A stretch of 29,009 bases of DNA from a virus: positions 1 to 29,009 of IMG/VR virus record IMGVR_UViG_3300034198_017984. The stretch is one strand, 5' to 3'. The notes beneath the pieces were generated by a model. It ran no database searches and was not told the origin of the DNA. It saw nothing but the letters and a program-made list of their open reading frames with translations. Shown here one piece after another: positions 12,640 to 19,904 of the stretch. Each line of letters begins with the position of its first letter. Within the stretch, counting starts at the first letter, position 1. Position numbers and translations under genes: made by a program.

Positions 12640-14437
12640 TTATTTTTTCTCCTTTTGCTATAAACTGCCAATCACTTTTAGAAAGTTTTATGATAGTACC
12701 AAGAGAGCCTTGCTCCATTTCTTCAAATATCTTGCGTAACTTCTCGGCTTTTTTCTTCTGATCTTTAAAGATTAAGTCCTCGTCATGCTTACGCCATACC
12801 GTAGTGTTTAGTTTATCTATTGTTCTTGCTTCTAATGGAACAGCAAGGATAGCTTTAATTAGCTTCTCTTTTGGAGTCTGTTCATCGCTAATGAATAAGC
12901 TTTTAGCTTGTGCAATGTAGAAAGCTGTAACTAAAAAAGCGTCTGCTGTAGTACTAGAGGATATAGTTTTAGTTCTTAATGGCTTGCCCGAGTAATGGCA
13001 GTTGATCAAGTGCAGGACTACTGCGATACGCTGGAAGAAATTAAAGCACTTACCGATATAGTTTTTCATTGAGTTTGGGGATTCGTTCTTTTCGTCATTC
13101 AAGTATTCAGATACGCAATCAATTTGTGATTCATCCTCAAAAGCAAAATGAACTGGTGCTTCTGATTGTGATTCTTCAATAATTGCTTCATAAAAATTAG
13201 CGATTATAGCTATATCTATTGGTATCTTCTCGGCACGTGGAGTTAATACGGTGTAGTTATTTCTTTCAGTAAAGAATATAAACCTTCCCCAAAATCCATC
13301 ATCAACGCTTAAGGCTCTAAGCCATTCATCCATCTTTGCGGGTTGAATACCACCAGTAAGAGACAACCTAGCCCCGTATGCCTGTTCGCTATCGCTGCTA
13401 ACTGTATGCTTGATGACTGACTGCCCTGCAAGCAATTCAAGTAGGGTATCTTTATCTGAGCCTTGACCTCGCTTATATTCGTTCATCCCTGAAAAGACCC
13501 CGCTAATTTCATCTTTAGCGTAAAGAATCCCATTGGGGTTTAGTGACAATAATTTAATTAAAGCTTCTGTAGTTGCTTTAGTTGTTAGAATTGTTTTTTC
13601 AATAGGCTTTTCTGGTGGGTCTAGTTCGGATCCCTTTTTTTCTAGTTTTTTATACTGATTTAAAGTTTTGTTGTAGATTTTAAGCTCTTCCAGATATTTC
13701 AAGCGATATTCTGATTGTTTGTTTTCAATAGGCTTAGTTAATATTTCGAGATTATCTGACTTGCCAACAGAAGAATCCATATTGACAATAGATGATAGTA
13801 TTGTCTTAACAATTCGACCATCACGGACTAAATAGAAGTGAGAGCCAGCTAAACCCGCAACGATAGAAAGTAAGTGTGTGAATGTTGCCTCAATTGGGAA
13901 ATTGCTGTATGCGTGCGTTGCTACTGATTTTAAGAAACGAAATAAGACTGGTGGAGTTACGCTTGACACGTCTAATTTTCTCGCAGCATGTGACTCTGCG
14001 ATGGCTTTAAAATCAGCACGGGATTTAGGGGTGTTTAACTCCGATAATTCAAGTATCTGCTCAGCTTTAGAGGTAATGACTTCTAAATTATCTGATTCTG
14101 ACATCTCAAAAGCTGTTAACTTTACAGCTCTAGTTTTATAAACTTTAGATATTTCATCTGCATAATATTCGGCATTTGCAACTGAGCCATAATCTATTAA
14201 TTGAACTAGATAAGTTGAGCCACCAATTAAATCTAACTTATCTTTATCTTTTAACTTAGACCTGAGAGTAACTAGATCAATCTCGATTTCATCGAGATAT
14301 AGGCTTATCATTGCCTTATAAATAACTTTATGCTTCTCTGCTTCAAAGAAAGAGTCTTTAGTTAATATTTCATAGACTGTTTCAAAACAAGAGCTATCCT
14401 TGAGAATAGCCCCTAATATTGCTTGTTCCTCGATCAT
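12629..14437 (-). CDS. DnaB N-terminal domain fused to DUF3987 (replication ATPase)
   Basis: 602 aa. Residues ~1-95 match the DnaB helicase N-terminal domain (EEQAILGAIL, LTKDSFF, HKVIYKAM, LIGGSTYLVQL), the part that contacts primase. Residues ~150-550 look like DUF3987, a primase/helicase-associated P-loop family: MDSSVGKS (220-227) is a degenerate Walker A, LYAKDEISGVFSGMNEY a Walker B-like region, and LSLTGGIQPAKM with DGFWGRFIFF the typical later motifs. The RecA-like core of DnaB is absent. It likely initiates or drives phage DNA replication. AAAGGA precedes the start; the ribbon-helix-helix-like gene and the palindrome lie just upstream. Confidence 0.85.
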   Translation of the reverse strand: MIEEQAILGAILKDSSCFETVYEILTKDSFFEAEKHKVIYKAMISLYLDEIEIDLVTLRSKLKDKDKLDLIGGSTYLVQLIDYGSVANAEYYADEISKVYKTRAVKLTAFEMSESDNLEVITSKAEQILELSELNTPKSRADFKAIAESHAARKLDVSSVTPPVLFRFLKSVATHAYSNFPIEATFTHLLSIVAGLAGSHFYLVRDGRIVKTILSSIVNMDSSVGKSDNLEILTKPIENKQSEYRLKYLEELKIYNKTLNQYKKLEKKGSELDPPEKPIEKTILTTKATTEALIKLLSLNPNGILYAKDEISGVFSGMNEYKRGQGSDKDTLLELLAGQSVIKHTVSSDSEQAYGARLSLTGGIQPAKMDEWLRALSVDDGFWGRFIFFTERNNYTVLTPRAEKIPIDIAIIANFYEAIIEESQSEAPVHFAFEDESQIDCVSEYLNDEKNESPNSMKNYIGKCFNFFQRIAVVLHLINCHYSGKPLRTKTISSSTTADAFLVTAFYIAQAKSLFISDEQTPKEKLIKAILAVPLEARTIDKLNTTVWRKHDEDLIFKDQKKKAEKLRKIFEEMEQGSLGTIIKLSKSDWQFIAKGEKINEQ

Positions 14438-14569
14438 TTATTGTCCTTTAGCTAACCAAGCTTTTAATAGCTCCAATAAAAAGTAATCCCAAGTCATCCC
14501 ACTTGGCTTAAAACTTTTAAGTTTCTCAACGCTTTCGGCGTGTAAACTTAATCCTATTTTTTCTCTCAT
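14438..14569 (-). CDS. ribbon-helix-helix-like protein (leftward copy)
   Basis: 43 aa. A short beta-like strand (KIGLSLH), helix (AESVEKLKSF), turn, second helix (GMTWDYFLLELLKAW): the ribbon-helix-helix layout of CopG/Arc-type regulators. The second helix resembles GVTWEYLLKKLLEKV in the protein at 18126-18275, so the two are probably related. It ends directly before the DnaB-N/DUF3987 start. No SD; TGGTAATAT ends 7 nt before the ATG, suggesting a leaderless transcript. A regulator or origin-binding role is inferred. Confidence 0.7.
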   Translation of the reverse strand: MREKIGLSLHAESVEKLKSFKPSGMTWDYFLLELLKAWLAKGQ

Positions 14570-14576
14570 AAAATAA

Positions 14577-14585
14577 ATATTACCA
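14577..14585 (-). promoter_or_regulatory. extended -10 promoter of the ribbon-helix-helix gene
   Basis: TGG-TAATAT (14585-14577) ends 7 nt before the ATG at 14569. TTGACT is present (14600-14595) but only 12 bp from the -10 box. Confidence 0.4.
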
Positions 14586-14655
14586 CCTTTTAATAGTCAA
14601 TAACCTACTAATTAATCTAATTTGTTTTTATGTTGAGTTGTGAGTTTTATTTTTC

Positions 14656-14887
14656 TTCTGTAAGTCCTGTTATTTTCTTTAATGAGTTGCAGGGTCTATA
14701 ATGTATACCTAGTCTCATTATTGGGTATTCTTCTGCATTTCTGCAAGATTACTATAGTATATATATATATTATACTTATTATTATTATAGTATAGAGTGC
14801 AGAAATGCAGAACTAGGTTAAATATAGGCTCTAGGTCTATGTTTTAGACCCTGTAAGTGGTTACAGGAATTGCAAGGACTTGCAGAA
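14656..14887. repeat. 232-bp interrupted palindrome with TTCTGCA iterons, candidate origin or operator
   Basis: Four arm pairs share one centre (14771.5): 14656-14668/14875-14887 (12 of 13), 14687-14698/14845-14856 (11 of 12), 14707-14712/14831-14836 (6 of 6) and 14731-14745/14798-14812 (15 of 15). The core is AT-only over long stretches. TTCTGCA or its complement occurs at 14731, 14739, 14798, 14806 and 14881. Most of the non-coding gap 14570-14993 is this structure; nothing else was seen in it. Confidence 0.8.
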
Positions 14888-14993
14888 AATATTTATCGAA
14901 TCCCCGCCTAGTCCAATGATAGTAGCTCTAGGCTTGCCTATCCAAGTATCCTGAAATTCCAGATAGTTCAAATGTCAAGGATTACTTGACTGT

Positions 14994-15194
14994 TCAAGCT
15001 TGACGATTGATAACTTCTCCAAAGAATACCCTAGACTTGTTAGCAATCACTAGCCTATTTAACTTACTGAATGTCTCTCTATCTAGCATGTTTCTAAGGC
15101 ACCTAGTGGAACTTATACACCACCATTGAGCAAATTCACTGTAAGTATTAAACACATGCAAGTTATTACTCGCATCCCTGAATTCTATTTGCAT
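14994..15194 (-). CDS. small hypothetical protein
   Basis: 66 aa with Trp pair and Cys residues (FAQWWCISSTRC). A strong SD, AGGAGG, precedes the ATG, and it lies just after a 57-aa gene. Unknown function. Confidence 0.72.
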   Translation of the reverse strand: MQIEFRDASNNLHVFNTYSEFAQWWCISSTRCLRNMLDRETFSKLNRLVIANKSRVFFGEVINRQA

Positions 15195-15205
15195 TTGATT
15201 TCCTC

Positions 15206-15379
15206 CTAATCCCTAAACTCACTATTATCGGTAATATCTATAACGCTATAGCTACCCTCTTGTGCCTCTTGTGCTTTATCAATCAAGAGCTTAGTAGTGA
15301 TACTTAGTTTTAATTCAGCTATCTCGGATAAGATATTTTCTAACTCTTCAATAGCTGATTGTTTGTTTATTTCTTTCAT
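15206..15379 (-). CDS. 57-aa small acidic protein
   Basis: ATG 15379 to TAG 15206. Helical first part (SAIEELENILSEIAELKLS), acidic tail (DITDNSEFRD). GGAG precedes the start, and its stop overlaps the AGGAGG of the next gene, supporting coupled expression. No family recognised. Confidence 0.68.
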   Translation of the reverse strand: MKEINKQSAIEELENILSEIAELKLSITTKLLIDKAQEAQEGSYSVIDITDNSEFRD

Positions 15380-15423
15380 TTGTTTATCTCCCCCGTAAAC
15401 TTTATATACAAGATAATTGTTAA

Positions 15424-15786
15424 TTATTGGTTATTAAACTCACGCTTAGTATGATAAGCGTGCAAGTTCTTTTCTTTTATTTTTTTTCTGAAATTAAGAT
15501 CACTAGCGTATTTATTTCTTAACTTCTCATTCCTCTTAGCCTTAGATGGACTAAGAGAACGATTATATTCCTTGACTATCTTCACTTGCTCTGATTCACA
15601 ATATGAATCTAATTGAGATTCGTCATATCCAGATTCACTGGACTTCACGTAGTTGTCTATGCACTGATTCGCATAGACAATAGCTTCACGCATACTGTGA
15701 GGTATATTTGCAAGGCATTGAGTGCCTTCAACGTCATACATCTTTATTGCATAACTAATTTTTCTTCTCAATTCAGATCTTTTCAT
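15424..15786 (-). CDS. basic hypothetical protein
   Basis: 120 aa. C-terminal ~40 residues are highly basic (SPSKAKRNEKLRNKY, FRKKIKEKN) and resemble DNA-binding tails before HNH domains, but no nuclease core is present. SD AGGAG before the ATG. DNA or RNA binding is possible. Confidence 0.76.
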   Translation of the reverse strand: MKRSELRRKISYAIKMYDVEGTQCLANIPHSMREAIVYANQCIDNYVKSSESGYDESQLDSYCESEQVKIVKEYNRSLSPSKAKRNEKLRNKYASDLNFRKKIKEKNLHAYHTKREFNNQ

Positions 15787-15824
15787 TTTTCTTTCTCCTT
15801 TTGTTTTTTTGTTTGATGATAGTT

Positions 15825-16070
15825 TTAATTATTTAATTGAAACTCTAAATACCTCTTAATTGAAGCCTCTATATCTACTTCATTTAAACTTCTTGATTGG
15901 ATTATATACAAGTCATTACCTTGCTCAGAATAGTGAACTGTATAAGTTACAGTCCCATCAAAAAATGGTATTTCCTCGATTACATAACTACCACCGTGAA
16001 GGCTTAATTTTCTTAAGCCTGATTGCATTTCTTTCTCAATGATTTTATTGATATACTCTGCTTTTGTCAT
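15825..16070 (-). CDS. small hypothetical protein
   Basis: 81 aa; helix, then beta-like segments (GTVTYTVHYSEQGNDLYIIQS), then helix. SD AGGAG before the ATG. Unknown function. Confidence 0.76.
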   Translation of the reverse strand: MTKAEYINKIIEKEMQSGLRKLSLHGGSYVIEEIPFFDGTVTYTVHYSEQGNDLYIIQSRSLNEVDIEASIKRYLEFQLNN

Positions 16071-16120
16071 TTCTTTCTCCTTAAGCAGTTTATTGACTTG
16101 CTTAGGTCGCTTGGTACTAA

Positions 16121-16372
16121 TTAATTGAATGCTGCTTCTAACTCAGCTTTATAGTTTTTAACAGCTTCTAAAGCTGCCTCTAGATTCTCGTAAGAACCTA
16201 GATACTCAGTATCTGCTATAGATTTAGCGGTCCAAAGGAAAGTACCTAGCTTCTTTGCTGTTCCGAAAGTATTACCGAATTGTGTTTTAACCAAGCTATC
16301 TTCTGTTAATTCCTTAGACAGGCTTACGAACATAGTTCCTGATTGTGTAGTGAATAGATTTAATTTGCTCAT
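16121..16372 (-). CDS. small hypothetical protein, first gene of the 16-kb leftward block
   Basis: 83 aa: a beta-rich N-terminal half and a C-terminal Ala/Glu helix (YENLEAALEAVKNYKAELEAAF). CGGAGA lies about 5 nt before the ATG. Being first after the promoter region, it is probably expressed early and strongly. No family recognised. Confidence 0.78.
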   Translation of the reverse strand: MSKLNLFTTQSGTMFVSLSKELTEDSLVKTQFGNTFGTAKKLGTFLWTAKSIADTEYLGSYENLEAALEAVKNYKAELEAAFN

Positions 16373-16421
16373 GATTTTCTCCGATTAGTTGATTAGCTCT
16401 CGCTTAATCTCTATATACCCT

Positions 16422-16430
16422 ATAGTATCA
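16422..16430 (-). promoter_or_regulatory. extended -10 promoter for the leftward operon
   Basis: TGA-TACTAT (16430-16422) without a recognisable -35 box. Start would be near 16415, leaving a ~43-nt leader with an SD before ATG 16372. Confidence 0.45.
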
Positions 16431-16616
16431 TGTTATAACTAAGAATGTGTTGAATATTTAAATTATTTTTGAAATATTTTTATCGAAGACCTATAACCTT
16501 GCTCTAATCAGGTTTTACTTTAAAAGTTTTTTTTAAGATCATTCGTTTGGGGGAGATGATGATAGTTGATACCTTGGGTTTTTGGATTTGGTTTTTTGTT
16601 CGAAAATAAAAAGTAT

Positions 16617-16652
16617 ATTGACCCTCGTCTAGTCATTGACCCTAGTCACTAG
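16617..16652. repeat. ATTGACCCT / CTAGTCA interleaved repeats
   Basis: ATTGACCCT occurs at 16617-16625 and 16635-16643 (18-bp period). CTAGTCA occurs at 16629-16635 and 16642-16648, the second running into CTAG. Looks like a tandem protein-binding site. Confidence 0.6.
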
Positions 16653-16758
16653 ATATCCTTATCAGCTAATCGTATATAACGATTTACTGGTTTCGCTAAA
16701 AGCCACGAAAAACTGACAGATTTAAATTATTTATCAGGAAAACAACGGATATCAAGTC

Positions 16759-16812
16759 AGTCACTTAGATTACTCAAGATAATATAAAGTTATCTTGAAT
16801 ATAAACGTGACT
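16759..16812. repeat. nested inverted repeat
   Basis: Inner perfect 9-bp stem TCAAGATAA (16774-16782) / TTATCTTGA (16790-16798) with loop TATAAAG; outer 6-bp pair AGTCAC (16759-16764) / GTGACT (16807-16812) at nearly the same centre. No T-run follows, so a protein site or cruciform is more likely than a terminator. Confidence 0.6.
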
Positions 16813-17247
16813 CCAAAGCCATTTCTTTTAGTCCGTTAAGATAATAAACAAAAAACACTTAACAGGGGTACCTCTTGATCTCTTGATTTTTTTCAAATTT
16901 CACTGATTAAATGCCTAAAATATTTTTGATACCCCCCCCCTATGCCTGTTATCGTTCCCCCACCACCCCCGTGTCGAGTGCGTATATCCCCATCTACCAC
17001 GAAACATAAAATTTCAAAACCAGTGTAATACATATTAATCAAACAAATACACCCTCAACACTATTCAAAAGCAACACAAAACCCCTTTAAAATCCTCAAG
17101 GTTGAAAGAAAACCACGTCAAAGCTATGACTATCTCAAAAAAGAAAACAAATCAATTTAAAGCGATTTAAATAGGTAATGAATAAACACATAGAAATCCA
17201 TGTTATTAAACCGAAAGACTAGAGTATTCAATGCAGGCTAGTGAGCA

Positions 17248-17544
17248 TTAGAAGTATAAAGTTCCGCCAAAGTATCTATTGAATATAAACAATTTAGTGC
17301 CAATGGGCAGTATATCGTTGCCATCTGGATCGAGATCTAGTAATTGAATATCTAATTGAGAAAAGTCGTGGTTGGCTCCAATAATTAGCCATTGAGTATC
17401 GTCGAATTCATGTGCTAATTTTGTTGCACCGCATTTAATTTCTCTATTAAATGGGTTTGATTGGGTTGGGGGAACGATATCGATTGTTATTATTCCTAAG
17501 GTGTGACCACTTAGGGTAGACGTTAGAGTTACAAAGTTTGGCAT
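17248..17544 (-). CDS. hypothetical protein, probably leaderless
   Basis: 98 aa, beta-rich (FVTLTSTLSGHTLGIITIDIV) with an acidic LDLDPDGND loop; no family recognised. No SD precedes ATG 17544. TATAAT (17556-17551) ends 6 nt before it, so the transcript should begin at the start codon. It is divergent from the rightward operon, sharing a 73-bp control region, a position often held by a regulator, though its sequence shows no helix-turn-helix. Confidence 0.7.
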   Translation of the reverse strand: MPNFVTLTSTLSGHTLGIITIDIVPPTQSNPFNREIKCGATKLAHEFDDTQWLIIGANHDFSQLDIQLLDLDPDGNDILPIGTKLFIFNRYFGGTLYF

Positions 17545-17550
17545 GTTTAT

Positions 17551-17556
17551 ATTATA
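17551..17556 (-). promoter_or_regulatory. -10 box TATAAT for a leaderless transcript
   Basis: Perfect TATAAT 6 nt before ATG 17544; the -35 region is weak (CTGTTA-like at 18 bp). Confidence 0.5.
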
Positions 17557-17579
17557 GCCAAAATATATTTAAATTAACA

Positions 17580-17609
17580 GTGGTATATTTTTATATATCG
17601 TGGTATATT
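17580..17609 (+). promoter_or_regulatory. tandem extended -10 promoters / operator repeats
   Basis: GTGGTATATT occurs at 17580-17589 and 17600-17609, a 20-bp period. Each contains TGG-TATATT, an extended -10 promoter. The second ends 8 nt before ATG 17618, again a leaderless arrangement. The two copies may also be operator half-sites on one DNA face (two helical turns). Confidence 0.5.
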
Positions 17610-17617
17610 GTTGATTA

Positions 17618-18136
17618 ATGAATGAATTTGATTTAGCAAAAGATTGGGAAAAAGCTTTACTTAATCAACCAAGAATTAAAGGCTTAGAGCATTGGTGTCT
17701 TTATAAGTTGGCTAAGGATGGCACAGTATACGATATAAACGTTAAGGAATTAGATCAGGTATTTTGTGCTGGTTATCATTCTTTGAATTTTGAGTCTATT
17801 AGGAAGTTTATTCCTTGGGTAAAAGAGAATTGCACTTTGTTGCAAGAATTTAAGGATAGTGAAGTTTATGCTTTGCCTTTGTCCCATAAGATTAAATACT
17901 TAAGTGCTGAAATGAAGGCGGTTATTGCTTATATTCAGAATCGGGATGATAATAATTTTGTTATTTGTTCTAATCAGATTATTCATAGTGCTAAATATGA
18001 GGGGTTCTGGTTTAGTTTATGGATGCAATTTAGGTTCTTAACTGGGTTTTATAGCAAGTTTATCCATGGTTTATTCAGGGTTAAACAGTTAGATGAAGCT
18101 TGTGAGATGATTGAGAGGCGTGAAAATGAAACCTAA
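17618..18136 (+). CDS. hypothetical protein, first gene of the rightward operon
   Basis: 172 aa with Trp/Tyr/Phe-rich segments (GFWFSLWMQFRFLTGFYSKF), possibly membrane-associated near 128-152. No SD; start follows an extended -10 box by 8 nt. The 3' end overlaps the ribbon-helix-helix-like gene by 11 nt. Unknown function. Confidence 0.76.
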   Translation: MNEFDLAKDWEKALLNQPRIKGLEHWCLYKLAKDGTVYDINVKELDQVFCAGYHSLNFESIRKFIPWVKENCTLLQEFKDSEVYALPLSHKIKYLSAEMKAVIAYIQNRDDNNFVICSNQIIHSAKYEGFWFSLWMQFRFLTGFYSKFIHGLFRVKQLDEACEMIERRENET

Positions 18137-18275
18137 AAAAGAAAAGTATCTAATCTCTATAAGCAAGGAATTTTCAGAAAAGATGATAACTAAGCTTGGA
18201 AAGACTGAGGGTGTTACTTGGGAGTATTTGCTTAAGAAGTTATTGGAGAAGGTTGAAGGACTGGAGGAAAGATAA
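18126..18275 (+). CDS. ribbon-helix-helix-like protein (rightward copy)
   Basis: 49 aa: beta-like strand KYLISIS, helix KEFSEKMITKL, second helix GVTWEYLLKKLLEKV. This shares the G[MV]TW[DE]Y..L..LL pattern with the 43-aa protein at 14438-14569. GAGAGG precedes the ATG, which lies inside the upstream gene; the stop overlaps the next ATG by 1 nt. A small DNA-binding regulator is the best guess. Confidence 0.7.
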   Translation: MKPKKEKYLISISKEFSEKMITKLGKTEGVTWEYLLKKLLEKVEGLEER

Positions 18276-18637
18276 TGTTTAAATTTTTTACAAAGAGATG
18301 GGTAAGCAGGTTATATCTTGAGCGAGCAGAGGGAGAGCTTAAAGATATGCGGGCAAGACTTTATTCAGCTCAAGACGAATATCAAAAAAAGAACAATGAG
18401 CTTTTAGATATTGTTGAAGCAAAAGAAAAAGAGATACAGAAGAAGATTGAAGAAATATTTGCTTTCCGTGAAACACTTGTTAGAACACGATTAATGTTAG
18501 AGGCAAAAGAAAAGGAAGCTAAACAGCTTAAGAAAAAAGTCGAATTATGGCAAAAAAAAGCACGAATAGAAACGGAAAGAAGCGAGATATTAGCTGAGCA
18601 ATACTGGGCGTTAAAGGAGAAAGAGAATGAAATTTGA
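18275..18637 (+). CDS. long coiled-coil protein
   Basis: 120 aa, nearly all coiled coil (residues ~15-118), with KEKE-type heptads. SD GGAGG before the ATG. The 3' end overlaps the next gene by 11 nt. Unknown function; may be a structural spacer or a scaffold helper. Confidence 0.78.
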   Translation: MFKFFTKRWVSRLYLERAEGELKDMRARLYSAQDEYQKKNNELLDIVEAKEKEIQKKIEEIFAFRETLVRTRLMLEAKEKEAKQLKKKVELWQKKARIETERSEILAEQYWALKEKENEI

Positions 18638-19157
18638 ACAGTTAGAATTTTTGAAAAAGAAGATGGAGGCAGTGGCTCCTGGAATTTCTGGCAGAAGCTA
18701 TTATACATACGATAAGGGGCAAAAAGAGAAAGAGCTTATGGACAGGGTAGGGAATGTTCAAGATATGCTGCGTTCAATGGCTTCTGTTGCAGATTGTTTT
18801 CTTGGTATGTTAATGGATGATATGAAGGTAAAGGATAATCTAGAGCTTCAAAAGCCTATAGAGTTTCCCGTCCAAGAGGTTAATCAAAACGATGTATTCA
18901 TTTTAGATAACAAGGGGTGTTTAAAACAGATTTTAAGACCTGTTGAGTCAAAAGATATAGAAGCTTCGATACTTCCCTATTGTATTAGCGAGTTGCAAAA
19001 GTTAAATAAAAAACTAATGGAATATACTCCATCTAATCCTGAACTGGCAGGATTGACAATAGAAAAGATTGTTTGCAAGCTTTCAATAGAAATGCAAATA
19101 CAGAATAATGTTTTAATGACAGCATTTAGGCATTTGATGGGGAAAACGGATGAGTGA
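18627..19157 (+). CDS. hypothetical protein
   Basis: 176 aa, mostly helical, with Met-rich helices (DMLRSMASVADCFLGMLMDDM). Overlaps both neighbours. No family recognised. Confidence 0.78.
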   Translation: MKFEQLEFLKKKMEAVAPGISGRSYYTYDKGQKEKELMDRVGNVQDMLRSMASVADCFLGMLMDDMKVKDNLELQKPIEFPVQEVNQNDVFILDNKGCLKQILRPVESKDIEASILPYCISELQKLNKKLMEYTPSNPELAGLTIEKIVCKLSIEMQIQNNVLMTAFRHLMGKTDE

Positions 19158-19380
19158 ATTTTTAGATAAGATAAACGCACTAGAAATCAAAGAAAAGCTA
19201 GAAGACTTAAACGATAAAATAGATTATCAGTTTGCTATAAGCCAAGCGACTGGCAATGAGGAAAAAGCTAAAATCTGGAATGACTATGTGGCTTTAAGAG
19301 ATCAAAGATTTGAACAACGTCTTAAGTTAAATGAAACTCTTTTTGAAAAACCAACTAGAATGACTACTAAGTGGATATAG
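19150..19380 (+). CDS. small coiled-coil protein
   Basis: 76 aa, charged helices. The N-terminal SEFLDKI is echoed in the acidic protein at 19496-19636 (SEFLDKL). ATG is inside the upstream gene end. Unknown. Confidence 0.74.
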   Translation: MSEFLDKINALEIKEKLEDLNDKIDYQFAISQATGNEEKAKIWNDYVALRDQRFEQRLKLNETLFEKPTRMTTKWI

Positions 19381-19398
19381 TGTCAAAAGTGAGTTAAT

Positions 19399-19503
19399 AT
19401 GAAAATAATGCTTAAAGATATATTTACTGTATTAAATACTTTAGTGCTAAAGGTCGGGGAACTTACCGCAGCGATCAATAAATTAAGAGGCACAGATGAT
19501 TAA
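19399..19503 (+). CDS. 34-aa micro-protein
   Basis: ATG 19399 to TAA 19503: a single amphipathic helix (LKDIFTVLNTLVLKVGELTAAINKL would span it) with a GTDD end. A GTGAGTTA stretch precedes the start but is a weak SD. Its stop overlaps the following ORF by 8 nt, as in the rest of this operon. Could be real; too short to judge by sequence alone. Confidence 0.5.
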   Translation: MKIMLKDIFTVLNTLVLKVGELTAAINKLRGTDD

Positions 19504-19636
19504 TTGGTCTGAGTTTTTAGATAAGCTTGATAAGGTCGAGGAAGATCTGCTTGGTGATATTAATTTCTTTGATATGGATATACTATTTGATATAGAAGCG
19601 ATAGACGAAATAAGAGAAATGATTTATGGAGAATGA
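19496..19636 (+). CDS. 46-aa acidic protein
   Basis: Strongly acidic (KVEEDLLGDINFFDMD, FDIEAIDEIREM). Begins with SEFLDKL like the 76-aa protein upstream. AGAGG lies 9 nt before the ATG, and it overlaps both neighbours (8 and 11 nt), which supports a coding assignment. DNA mimicry is possible but unsupported. Confidence 0.6.
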   Translation: MINWSEFLDKLDKVEEDLLGDINFFDMDILFDIEAIDEIREMIYGE

Positions 19637-19904
19637 AAAGGATAAAATTGAAAGATCAATAGATCGCTTTGATTGGGATTATGCTTCTGAGTTAAGCTGG
19701 GGAAATTTACAAGGTTACATTAGAAAGCAATTATCTTCACTTTGGAAAGAATATTACCGCTTAACTAAAGTGATTTACGAAATGAATACGAGGATAAAGT
19801 ATTTGAAGACCTCTATCGAGGAACAAAAAGAAGTTACAACGCAGATTAAGTTAATTAATGAAATAATTAAGATGTCGGAGAGAGATAGTGCGAGAGCCAG
19901 TTAG
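19626..19904 (+). CDS. coiled-coil protein
   Basis: 92 aa, Trp-containing N-terminal part (RFDWDYASELSWGNL) and a coiled coil (~35-85). GGAG-like sequence before the ATG. Unknown function. Confidence 0.76.
   Translation: MENEKDKIERSIDRFDWDYASELSWGNLQGYIRKQLSSLWKEYYRLTKVIYEMNTRIKYLKTSIEEQKEVTTQIKLINEIIKMSERDSARAS

Larger units (their letters stand above)
16373..17247. other. 875-bp non-coding control region
   Basis: No ORF above about 20 codons with a usable start was seen on either strand. The region holds the leftward promoter, ATTGACCCT repeats, small dyads (AATCGT/ACGATT at 16668-16684), a nested dyad at 16759-16812, CTCTTGAT repeats near 16872, a C-run cluster at 16932-16970 and, from ~16990 to 17215, a plus strand rich in A and C but poor in G. 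This is typical of origin or regulatory DNA; the role is inferred. Confidence 0.6.

Noticed and set aside
16418-16426. ACTATAGGG on the minus strand, like the core of a T7 promoter
   Set aside because: Upstream bases do not match the T7 recognition region, it occurs once, and no phage RNA polymerase gene is present in the window.
16759-16812. Nested hairpin as a terminator
   Set aside because: No T-run follows on either strand.
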